DNA from: Diaporthe sp. PMI_573
Taxonomy: Eukaryota; Ascomycota; Sordariomycetes; Diaporthales; Diaporthaceae
Assembly: GCA_021399435.1 (NCBI GenBank)
Contig: JAJTUP010000013.1
Location: 1-64,000, forward strand
DNA length: 64,000 nt
Reading direction: 5' to 3'
In this document: positions 11,466-20,608 of the stretch, one piece after another
Numbering within the stretch: the first letter of the stretch is position 1
Layout: every line of letters starts with the position of its first letter
Program-made: the position numbers and the translations under genes
Notes under the pieces: generated by a model
What the model was told of the DNA's origin: nothing
The model's input: only the letters and a program-made list of their open reading frames with translations
The model's database searches: none

Positions 11466-14182
11466 ATGAAGGTTTCTAACGGGCTTCGTGCCCTTGCATT
11501 CGTTTCTGGCGGACTGGCAACATCCACCAACTCATCCACGTCTGAAATTGCAGCCCTGCTTGCGAACGGAGATGGTGAGCAAACTTCATCACATCTACGA
11601 GATATTGACAACACTGACTTAAGCCACTGTACTAGTCGACCTCGGCATCACGGCAGAGGCCTATCAGAAGGCTGTCGCTTTCGTTTCGGCCCTCACCAAC
11701 GCTCAAAAAGTCTCCATCATCACCGGCACCGACATCTCCGACTCCAACGTGACATGGACAGCCTACACCTCAGCCGACGGCGGCTCAGGAATAAACAAGC
11801 AGTTCTACGTCTCGGGCTTCTCCGCTCCGGCGGCGCTGGCCATGACGTGGGACCGGCACCTTATAGCAGAGCAGTTCCAGGCGATCGGGCGAGAGTTCTA
11901 CCAGATGGGCTACAGCCTCGTCGACGGACCCGTAGCCAGCCCAGCCGGGCGAGTGCCTCAAGGCGGGCGCAACGCAGAGGGTTTCTCCTTCGATGCGTAT
12001 CTGAGCGGGATAGCAATGGGCCAAGCCGTGACGGGGATGAACTCGTAAGCACCAAGTTCCCCTTTTACGGTTCCCCGCCTACCATGTCTTGGAACGTTGC
12101 AGAACAAATATCTCTGAAATCGGCAGGTGATTAACATGTGCTAGGGCGGGCGTGATCACAGCGGGAAGGCACTTCCTCTTCAACGAGCAGGAGACAAACC
12201 GCATGACAGGCGAGAGATACTCGTCCAACGTGGGCGAGAAGGCGGCACAGGAGGTGTACCTCTGGCCTTTCGTAAGCAGCTTTTATCCACATTCCGAACC
12301 CCCTTGAGAAGAAATCTCTCCCATCTGTTGCCTGGAACTCAAAGAGCTTGTCAGGCTACTGGAGTTGAGACAGGCCATGGCCACACTGTGGCCCTCCCCT
12401 CCGCCTACCTGCGCGAACCTACTGTCTTGGTGCTGCGATAGCTGACTCCGAGTGCACATGCGCCACAGGCCGACGGTGTGTATGCAGGAATGACAGCAGT
12501 GATGTGCGCCATGAACCGCGCCAATGGCACGCGTAGCTGCGAGAACAATCGCCTGCTGAGCGGCTACCTTAAGACTGATCTGGGGTTCCCGGGCTACGTG
12601 TTGCCGGATGTGGAGTCCCAGTCGAGCTCTTACGGTAGCGCCAACGCCGGGCTCGACTTTGGCAGCAGCACCTACTGGACCGAGGCCATCCTCGAAGCCG
12701 GCATCTCCAACGGCAGCATGACCCAGGCCCGCCTCGATGACATGGCTGTCCGTGTCGTCTTGCCCTTCTATTTCGCCGGGCTGGACGACGGCAAGATCCC
12801 CACCGAGGCCGACACAACCGAGTACCGCGACGTGCGCGGCGACCACGCCCAGCTCATCCGCAAGGTTGGCGCCGAGTCTATTGTGCTGCTCAAGAACAAC
12901 GGCGTGCTTCCGCTCAGAAGCCCTCGCACCATGTCCGTGTTCGGCGCGCACGCTGGCGCTGCGATGGCCGGTCCCAACCAGCCCTTTGGTGTCTCAGGCA
13001 CCGAAGACACCTACCAGGGCCATCTCGCAACCGCGGGTGGATCCGGTCAAGCTTCTTTCCCTTACCTGATTACACCGCAAAATGGCACTCACCCTTCGCC
13101 AGTCTCAGAACGGAGGCATGATCTGGTGGATCCTGAATAGCACCTACACATCCATCTCCACTGGGGGCCTTGGCGGCGGCATGGGCGATGGCGGCGGATT
13201 CGGGAGCGGCAACGACACGGGCTCATTCCTAGGTGGCGGTGTTGATGGTGGCGACGGCGGAGGAGGTGCGGGAGGTATCGCGGGTATCGGGGGCGGGACG
13301 GGCGTGGATCAGTCCATCCCGGACTATGCCGCCAACTCAGATGTCTGTCTCGTCTTTATCAATGCTGACTCGGGTGAGGGTGCTGACCGGACTGCGCTCT
13401 CCGACTCGGAGCAGAATGCGCTGGTTGCGACTGTCGCGGACAACTGCAACAACACAGTAGTCGTGGTCAACACTGTCGGTCCGCGTCTTGTCGATGCGTG
13501 GGTCGAGCACGATAACGTCACCGCGGTGGTGTATGGCCGGCTTCTCGGCCAGGAGAGTGGCAACGCAATTGCTGACGTGCTCTACGGCGATGTAAACCCA
13601 TCGGCTAAGCTTACATATTCCATCGCCAAGGATGAGTCGGACTATGCGAACGGAATCTGCACCTCGACGGACTACGAGTGCGACTTCACCGAGGGCGTGT
13701 ACGTCGACTACCGCTGGTTCGACGCCAAGAACATCACACCACGGTACGAATTCGGGTACGGCTTGAGTTACACAACCTTCTCATTTGGAAAGGTAGACGT
13801 CGAGGCAACCAACGTGTCAGCTTTGGCCTCAAGATATGCCACTGGCGTGCTAGGACTGGGTGGCCAACAGGATCTTTGGGACGATGTAATCCAGGTCACC
13901 ACGAGCGTAAGCAACACGGGTGCCATGGAGGGCGCCGAGGTTGCTCAGCTGTATGTTACTTTCCCTGACGAGGCGGGACAGCCAGTCCGGGTTCTCCGTG
14001 GGTTTGAGAAGGTCAGTGTCAAACCGGGCCAGAGCGCTCCCGTCACCTTCAGCTTGAGGAGACGGGATGTGAGCTACTACGATGTTGCGGCTGAGAAATG
14101 GGCTGTGGCCGACGGGGAATACACGTTCTCGGTCGCCTCCAGTTCAAGAGACATCAAGGGCAGCGCCAAACTCACCGTCTAA
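11466..14182 (+). CDS. GH3 family beta-glucosidase, one frameshift
   Basis: A secreted glycoside hydrolase family 3 enzyme that would release terminal beta-D-glucose from cello-oligosaccharides or glucosides. Proposed exons: 11466-11574, 11636-12044, 12145-12271, 12469-14182, all with GT-AG introns and matching phases. The first 20 residues look like a signal peptide. The N-terminal barrel carries GKH-equivalent AGRHF and NEQET, and the nucleophile region reads LGFPGYVLPDVESQ, keeping the Asp but with DV where many relatives have DW. The C-terminal domain ends with YEFGYGLSYTTF and an FnIII-like tail. A Gly-rich run of about 50 residues sits at 13165-13310. The frame shifts by one base at the AAAA run 13079-13082; removing one A restores a continuous 785-residue protein, a normal length for the family. 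Either a sequencing indel or a young pseudogene. Confidence 0.85.
13165..13310 (+). repeat. Gly-rich coding tract in GH3 gene
   Basis: GGC/GGT-rich sequence encodes about 50 residues dominated by Gly with Asp, Met and Ser. It lies between the two catalytic-fold domains, where relatives often have a shorter Gly-rich linker. Such tracts vary in length between alleles. Confidence 0.6.
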
Positions 14183-14799
14183 GGTCCAAATTCAGGTAAT
14201 TGATTGTTGCCTTTGGTAGATACTAGTTCATTTGTATATAACAATACTTGTCAAACACGCTGTGGGTTTCCTATAAAACTACTAGTGGAAAGTTTTCCCC
14301 GTCGACAAAACACAAAAATTAGGGACAAAGATTTCACTTGAAACAGGAGTAAAGTTGGCCCACTTGGAGACAACAGGAGCATTATTAAAAGGCAACAGAG
14401 ACGTTGCGAATGATATGACACCTACCTGGGATAGGTATATTGGATGAGAAAAGCAGACGGCCCTGAAATACAGCCGCTGCCGCCTAGAAACACCGTCAGC
14501 AAACAACACGGGCGGGGAGCACTCACCTGGTCACCTTGTGGGGTCCGACAACGTCAATCGTCTTCTGAACTGGGCTGACGTTAGTTGTTAGTCAAAGGAA
14601 TGAAATGTGCACGAAATGCGAAAAGAATGACGTGTCAACAAAGCGACACAAAGCAAATAGAGGAGACCAAGAGCCGAGACCAGAAGAAGCAGAGCAGAGG
14701 CAGGGGAAGAGGGAATCGCGCAACCTGCGAAACAAAACAGAAAACAAAACGGAACAAAAACGGAGAACCATGTATGTGTTAGTGGTGCCAAGTGAACAA
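14183..14799. other. Intergenic region between two 3' ends
   Basis: The GH3 gene (+) and the tail-anchored protein gene (-) converge here. The region should contain both 3' UTRs. No gene is supported. Confidence 0.5.
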
Positions 14800-16299
14800 C
14801 TAAAACAGATAACGAGAGACAGCAACGCCAAGAGCAAAAGCGCCCACGGCAATACCTGCTACGGCCTTCCAAGAGACCGTTGACGAGGTTGATGAGGGAG
14901 TGACTGGAGTGGGTTTGGGATGAATCTCCGTGGGGAGATCGGTAGGGAACGTGCCCGGCATGGCCGGGATATCAACAGGAAATAAAGGAATAGACCCTGG
15001 AAGGGCAGGAGCAAAATGAAAGACTGGGGTTGGTGGCTCGAAGCGAGTGACAGCCGGACGAGTGCGGCGAGGAGGTGGCGAAGCATCCTGGGGAAGCTTG
15101 CGCTTGAGTGAGCGAGTGTGAGGTAGGACAAAATGATTGTCAGCCGGATATTGATGAGTGGTAGGAAACTCCACTGGAGAAGGACTCCTGAGAGTAGGAG
15201 AAACAGAATGAGGGACTGGAGAGGGTTCAACAGACGAGGCAACACTTTGAGGTGGAGGAGAGCGAGCGACAGGAGGACCGGCCTCAAGGAGCGCCTTGAG
15301 CTTCGCAAGAGCATCAGTCAAGTTGGGGTTCCTGGGCGATTCAACGACAGGAGAAGAAGGTTGTTCTGAATGGATGGAGGCCGCAACCGGCGAGGGAATG
15401 AAGGGCGACGCCACTGGCGAAGAATCCCGGCTAAGGAAAGACAGCGAGTCCGCAGAAGCCGACGAAGGAGAAGCAGAAAAGAGTGACGGAGAACGGCGCG
15501 TCCTCACGGGAGAAGGAATGACTGGAGTTGGAATGTCTGTAAGCCACTTGTGGAGGGCTTGTACCCTGTGAACGTTGTCTGGGGTCTGCAAAAAGTTGTG
15601 AGGGTCATCTCGATGGAGTGTATTGATGTATGCCTGCTTGACGAAGCTGGAATATCTGAACCGGCGCTTGCCTGCCAGCGTTCCGAGAAGAGTGTGTCCA
15701 GTGGGTGAAAAACAAAATCTGTGAGAAAGCGGGGAGTCTGAAGCGACCGTGACTGTGCTGAAAGAACGAGGGGACCAGGGGTCGGTGACCGATGAAGCCA
15801 CTGGGCTGACAACGGCGGATTCGCAAGAGAATGGAGGGGGACAGTTGAGAACCCAGCTTTCGATGGTTTCCAGCTTACCAGATGCCAAAGCAAGGCTGGC
15901 TTTCCAGCGTGCAAACTCATCTTGAGGACAAAGGGAAAGATCGTGTGTCAGTTGGTGAACGGGCGTGGATCGGGAACTGCCCGAGAAAGCAGAGAGCGAG
16001 AGAGACTGGGGAGCCAGTGGAAAGGAGGGTGAATCAGAGGAGCTCGAAGCAGAGCATGGTGAACGAGGGGAAGCCGCCAAACGGCGGTATAAATCAGCAA
16101 AGTGATGATGACGACTTGCCAATGGTGTAACATGAAGTGGGGGACGAACCCATTCAAGGGAACTGTCGAATGCAGCAAAACGAGGGGCGGCACATCCCTG
16201 ACGACGAAGAGGCGCGTCGGGAGTGTTTGGTGAAGCAGCAGAAGCAGCAGAAGCAAAGAAGGAGCGTGTCTTGGGGGTAGAAACAGTGGTCGTGGCCAT
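14800..16299 (-). CDS. Unrecognised Pro/Ser-rich tail-anchored protein
   Basis: I do not recognise this protein. Read from the ATG at 16299 it is 499 residues, rich in Ser, Pro, Thr and basic residues and probably mostly disordered, ending in one hydrophobic segment of about 20 residues (VAGIAVGAFALGVAVSRYLF) at the extreme C-terminus. That layout is typical of tail-anchored proteins inserted post-translationally into the ER, mitochondrial outer or peroxisomal membrane. A more ordered part near residues 200-260 contains FVKQAYINTLHRDDPHNFL. The frame is open upstream to an ATG at 16617, but that extension is His-rich and repetitive, and a TATA box at 16634-16640 would place the transcript start near 16605, so I treat it as 5' UTR. 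No intron is needed. Two ACGCGT motifs lie upstream. Confidence 0.7.
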   Translation of the reverse strand: MATTTVSTPKTRSFFASAASAASPNTPDAPLRRQGCAAPRFAAFDSSLEWVRPPLHVTPLASRHHHFADLYRRLAASPRSPCSASSSSDSPSFPLAPQSLSLSAFSGSSRSTPVHQLTHDLSLCPQDEFARWKASLALASGKLETIESWVLNCPPPFSCESAVVSPVASSVTDPWSPRSFSTVTVASDSPLSHRFCFSPTGHTLLGTLAGKRRFRYSSFVKQAYINTLHRDDPHNFLQTPDNVHRVQALHKWLTDIPTPVIPSPVRTRRSPSLFSASPSSASADSLSFLSRDSSPVASPFIPSPVAASIHSEQPSSPVVESPRNPNLTDALAKLKALLEAGPPVARSPPPQSVASSVEPSPVPHSVSPTLRSPSPVEFPTTHQYPADNHFVLPHTRSLKRKLPQDASPPPRRTRPAVTRFEPPTPVFHFAPALPGSIPLFPVDIPAMPGTFPTDLPTEIHPKPTPVTPSSTSSTVSWKAVAGIAVGAFALGVAVSRYLF

Positions 16300-16605
16300 C
16301 TGAGGGCGCATATGTGGTGTTGAATCTGTAGATCGGCGAGCAAATGAAAAAGCAAGGGGATTTTTTTGTGACCTTTCTGGGGTTTCTGGTTTTTTTGTTG
16401 TTTTCTTAAGGGATGCTGGTGTATAGTTGGGCAGGACATGAACCTGCGACTCTCCAATAGGAGAGCCGACGTGTGTGTGTCTGATTGAATGCATTGTGCA
16501 ATGTGCGAATGTGTGTTGTGTGATGTGTGATGCGTGATGATGGCTTGCGATGTGAAGAGTGTGACCTGGGTGGTGGTGAAAAAGAAGAGAAGGGAGAAAA
16601 AGTTT
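16300..16605 (-). promoter_or_regulatory. Long structured 5' leader of the tail-anchored gene
   Basis: About 300 nt between the likely transcript start and the chosen ATG. On the minus strand it contains a perfect 6-bp hairpin CTCTCC-TATT-GGAGAG followed at once by GCAGG-TTCATGT-CCTGC, a perfect 5-bp stem with a 7-base loop shaped like a tRNA T arm (about 16430-16475). The leader is an open frame throughout, so a longer protein starting at 16617 cannot be excluded. Confidence 0.4.
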
Positions 16606-16633
16606 CCAGGAATTCAAGTCGGGGGAGGCAGTC

Positions 16634-16640
16634 TTATATA
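16634..16640 (-). promoter_or_regulatory. TATA box
   Basis: TATATAA on the minus strand, the right way round and distance to start the transcript of the tail-anchored protein gene at about 16605. Confidence 0.55.
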
Positions 16641-16681
16641 GTCTGGGGACCAGCGGCGGCCCTGGCTGGAAATATGCCTTG

Positions 16682-16707
16682 ACGCGTCAAAGATACTGCT
16701 GACGCGT
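16682..16707 (-). promoter_or_regulatory. Two MCB-type ACGCGT motifs
   Basis: ACGCGT occurs at 16682-16687, within the perfect palindrome TGACGCGTCA, and again at 16702-16707, exactly 20 bp apart and about 45-65 bp upstream of the TATA box. ACGCGT is the core site of MBF (Mbp1/Swi6-type) factors that drive G1/S transcription in fungi. Pairing, spacing and position suggest function; binding is inference. Confidence 0.5.
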
Positions 16708-17025
16708 GATGGAATGTTCTACGGTTCTGTGACGACAGTGACGACAATCAGCCGAATCGGGCATGGGGGTGACGCCATACGAAGACCGAGCAGTGGCCCC
16801 ATGGCCGCACTCCGGCCAAATAGGCCGGCGCAATCAAGGGAACCCGGAGGCATTGCGGGCCCAGGCTTGAGTTATTCCCAATTCAGACAGTTTTTATCAG
16901 ACATGAGGCGAACTAGTTCGAAGTCCTTACTCAGGTGGTCTGATGCGGTGTACGTGTTTGGCATGTGTCTTCTCGAACGTTCAAAGGGAGCAGGAGGAGC
17001 TCGATGGGGGTCGTTTGCGTGGCCC

Positions 17026-17038
17026 GGGGGGGGGGGGG
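17026..17038. repeat. Poly(G) tract
   Basis: A run of 13 G. Similar C or G runs of 10-12 occur at 10967, 27727, 41764 and 57683. Confidence 0.9.
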
Positions 17039-17112
17039 ACTCGGGTGGCCCAGGGGGGCTTTTGGTGGTGGTCGGCAGTGTACGGCGGCGGCAGCGACAA
17101 GGGCGGGGGCAA

Positions 17113-17210
17113 GGTTGAGGTTGAGGTCGAGGTCGAGGTTAAGATCAAGGTCGAGGTCGAGGCTAAGGTCGAGGTTAAGGTCAAGGTCAAAGGGGAGGTC
17201 GAGGTCGAGA
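17113..17210. repeat. GAGGTC/AAGGTC hexamer array
   Basis: About 16 imperfect copies of a 6-bp unit alternating GAGGTC, GAGGTT and AAGGTC. Both strands are open through it, giving Val-Glu or Asp-Leu repeats, an artefact of the hexamer period and not a gene. Confidence 0.8.
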
Positions 17211-19567
17211 TCGCAGTGTCGCAAGTGAGAGATGCAAAGTGATTGCTCAAAGGGCTGGATAGGCTATTCGCACTCGGGATACATGACAGTCATCGTGTTG
17301 AGCACCAATGCCGCTGAACAATGTGCTTTCTGATCTGAGGAATGGCGAGGGAGTCCTTGGGCCTTGGGCATCGAAGTGCGTAGACATGTCCGAGACAATG
17401 AACCGATAGACTCGAGATTGATATCTTGAGAACCTCACCTCACTGCAAGCAAGAGTCCAGAGTCCCAAAAGAGAATAGAGCTTGGACGTTGAATCCAAGC
17501 TCTTTCGGACAGCCGATGCTGGAAGACGGCTTTCAAGGCGCATGGGGACAGCAGACATCATGTATACGGCATTCGCGATCGTAAGGCTCCTTCTCTGCCA
17601 TTTGGAAACTGCCCAGGAACAAGGAAGGTGTTCGCATCACCAATCTTAATTCAGCATCTGGCTGACCAGCAATCCCCAGTGCTGTTGCTTTGGTCCTTGC
17701 CAGTGTTTCCTCGTGGGGCACATTTGCTTCCCGAGGGATCGCATCGTCTCCAAGATGAGCTTCTCACTCATCGCGATCAGAATTGAGAACCATCTTTGGT
17801 TTCACTTTATTGGTACAGCCTCGCCTCGCCTCGTTATCCCCGCGACGGCTTGTCGTGTGCCCGCTGCCACATTGCGCTCCATCAACTCTCGAACAATCCC
17901 TCGTCCCTCAAAGCCAAACCCTCAAGTCCATATGCTGGTCGATTCTATAAACAGGTCTCATACGTGCCTTTGGATCAGTGTACTACCACTTCCCACGCCC
18001 CTTCTCCTAGTCACGAGATCGACTTTTCGCAGCCGCCGGACACGCCTGCGGATCGATCCAATCCCGAATTTGCAAAAATGCCTTCCCCGGCGCTGCCAGT
18101 CTATAATTACAACCTTGGAAGGCTAGAGCCACTCAAGAGGAGGGAAGCATACGAGAATGGCCGAAGTCTGGCCTTACATATATGCCGGTCGCTGGCAGTC
18201 TCTAATGACGACGTAATTCACTTGCACTTTTTGAGGCCGGGTACGCCATGTCACACACAGGCTCGTCCGTGTTCGATAGTCCGAGAGGCTTGGTGTGCCG
18301 ATTGAGTAGACTATATGTTTGTTATTTTCCCATCTCGGCTGACTAACTATTCAGGTAATGTTTTCCGTGCCGGGGCTGGCAAGAAGCACAATGGTCCTTG
18401 GAACCTCTATCCATCCGATCAGACAGGCGCGGATGTGATCGAATACAAACATGGATCACAGAATTGAGTGGCCATAGTTATGGAGTTGGAAATGGCCCAT
18501 CGAAATTTGCTGACGGTCTGGTCTTGATATTTTAGGTCCCGAGTCAGACTCAACCAGCCTCAATCCGGAAGATGTCCTGACACACTTCCTTCCTCGCCTC
18601 CGTTTCAATGTCGACGCCGAAGGGGTTCTCGACAGGGCTAATGATACTTTCCCTGGATAAGAGATGGAATAGACAATCCAGGGGATCAGGAAAGCCAATC
18701 GAGAGGCGGAAAACATACTCTGTTGTTTAGGAGCCGCTGCCTTGGCTCGGGGCACGCTGGCTGCCAGCACTTCGTTGACGATCGGCGTTAGCACTTCCGC
18801 CATACAACGTCTTGAGGACGGTAAGTTATAGCTGAATTCGAACACCTCGCTCTCGGGCCCTGAAACAAGACTTTAGAGATCTCGCCTCCAGAGACCAGGT
18901 TTTGGTCGGATCAGGCCTCACTGGAGTCAACGCCAGCAAGGGCGACTGCCTCCAGTCATTCCACAGATTTTGCTCCGACATATCCGCGATGCTTTTCAAC
19001 GGTGGGGAGGCTTCACCAATCGCAATACTATAATCTGATCACTAAAACCTGTGGACATGGCTTGGCAGAGCCGAGCGGCTGGAGCGCGCGGTGGACCAAG
19101 GCAAGCCTAAGCACAACTTGTCAGCACCACAATGCGGTTTTCGAGCTGGGCCGCTTTACAAGCTCGGGGCCAAGTCCTCAAGTAACCCATCGAAACAAGT
19201 GGTGTGTTTGCCCGTTGGATTGGGCTCGACGAACGGGAGCTCGACGGGCTCTGTTCAATCAAAACATCGGATGGCTGGTGTTTCTTCGGGAAAAGTGCAA
19301 CATCCCGAAGTTTGTTTCTCGTCTGAGCCACAACACCATGAGATGGTCGAGCCTATCGCCAAGATCGACAACGGACACCAAATTTGACTTCGCGATGCAT
19401 TGCAGCGCCCATTGAGCGGCCCGGTCGATGATGGTCTGCTATCATGGTGCGTGGGCAGGAGGACTATTAAATCTCTGTGGCCCTCGACTCTCCGCGCCAG
19501 TGCTTGGTCTTTGTTCCGCAGCAGTCTCACCAATTCCCTTTTCATTGGAAAATCCGCTGCTACAGAA
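17211..19567. other. Region without a supported gene
   Basis: Several short open frames exist on both strands (for example 17796-18305 plus and 18456-18845 minus), but none shows a recognisable domain, a signal peptide, or intron-linked extension. The right end holds the promoter of the PAN-like gene. A small unrecognised gene cannot be excluded. Confidence 0.4.
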
Positions 19568-20608
19568 ATGACTCGGAGCAACGTTTTCCAGACGGCTCTT
19601 GCCACCATCGCCGCCTTCGCCGGGCTCGCTCTTTCTCAGACACCCATCACTTCGTGTCCCTCGCAGGTCAGAACGGTCAGCAGCTCCAGCGGGGCTTCAT
19701 ATGCCGTCTGCGCCAGCACCGACTATCGTGGTCCATCCGATCAAGTACTCCAGGACGTCAATACCCTGCAAGCATGTGTACAGATGTGTGATGCTCAGGG
19801 CGGGCAGTGCGTCCGCGCCGTGTACGACAATGAAAACGCCATTTGCCACTTCAAATCGAACCAGCCCGGCGCCCTGACCTGGGTCCAAGACAGCCAGTTC
19901 AGCACAGTCGTGAAAAGCGCCTCCAGGACAGGAGCTGGACAGGGCACACCTCCTCCTGCCAACCCAGGAACTGGCGCGACGGGCGCCGCACTCTCTCAGT
20001 GTCCCTCTGGGGACCAAGCACTCAACACAGTCACCGGGGCCCAGTTTCTCATTTGTGAGAACACTGACTTCCGAGGCGACAGCGCATCCGTGACGGGCGC
20101 CGCGAGCACCGAATCCTGTGCAGAGCTGTGTGCCCAGACGGCAACCTGCACGAACGCCGTGTTCGACAAGGTCAATTCGGAGTGCCATGTTAAGGGCGAC
20201 CCGAGGAGTACCAGCTTGACCTGGGTTCGGGATCAGAAGTTCGATGTTATCCGGTTGAACATGGGGGCCTTGGGAGGAGGTTTTGCAGGCGGCGGAGGAG
20301 GAGGATTTGCTCCTCCACCAGCGACGGCGCCGGCATTTGCGCCTGCACCTGCGCCAGCGGCTCCCCCAAAGCAAGATCCTGATCCGGATGTGGATCCAGC
20401 CTTGATTGGGCTCCTCCTCGGGCTGCCGCCACCGTCTCAAGCCCCTCCCCCGGGCTTTGGAGCGCCTCCACCGGGCTTTGTAGCGCCTCCACCGACTGGA
20501 CCTCCGCCAGGCTTCTTCGGCATACCGTTCGTTAAGCGGGAGGTTTCTGGTGGGGCCGATGCTAAGACATCGCGGGAGAGGAGGGTAGCCCGCAAGTTTG
20601 TGGCCTAG
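19568..20608 (+). CDS. Secreted protein with two PAN/apple-like domains
   Basis: A single-exon 346-residue protein. The first 24 residues (MTRSN...LALS) form a clear signal peptide. Two homologous Cys-rich repeats follow, at about residues 28-115 and 145-235. Each runs: early Cys, a YAVC or FLIC core, a STDYRG or NTDFRG motif, paired Cys in a helix (ACVQMC, SCAELC), a VYDNENAICHFK or VFDKVNSECHVK strand, then LTWV.D..F. This is the pattern of fungal PAN/apple domains that bind proteins or sugars outside the cell. The C-terminal third is Gly- and Pro-rich with repeated PPPGF units and ends in a basic stretch after a Lys-Arg site that a Kex2-type protease could cut. I chose the ATG at 19568 because the signal peptide begins there; the frame stays open upstream. 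Role unknown, probably wall or host-surface related. Confidence 0.8.
   Translation: MTRSNVFQTALATIAAFAGLALSQTPITSCPSQVRTVSSSSGASYAVCASTDYRGPSDQVLQDVNTLQACVQMCDAQGGQCVRAVYDNENAICHFKSNQPGALTWVQDSQFSTVVKSASRTGAGQGTPPPANPGTGATGAALSQCPSGDQALNTVTGAQFLICENTDFRGDSASVTGAASTESCAELCAQTATCTNAVFDKVNSECHVKGDPRSTSLTWVRDQKFDVIRLNMGALGGGFAGGGGGGFAPPPATAPAFAPAPAPAAPPKQDPDPDVDPALIGLLLGLPPPSQAPPPGFGAPPPGFVAPPPTGPPPGFFGIPFVKREVSGGADAKTSRERRVARKFVA

Noticed and set aside
12283..12951. Minus-strand frame of 222 codons
   Set aside because: Antisense to the GH3 gene exon 4, with no recognisable domain.
16300..16617. N-terminal 106-residue extension of the tail-anchored protein
   Set aside because: His-rich low-complexity translation, hairpins in the RNA, and a TATA box only about 20 bp upstream of 16617 make it more likely a 5' leader.
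17796..18305. Plus-strand frame of 169 codons as a gene
   Set aside because: No recognisable domain, overlaps another equally long frame, and no convincing start or splice context.
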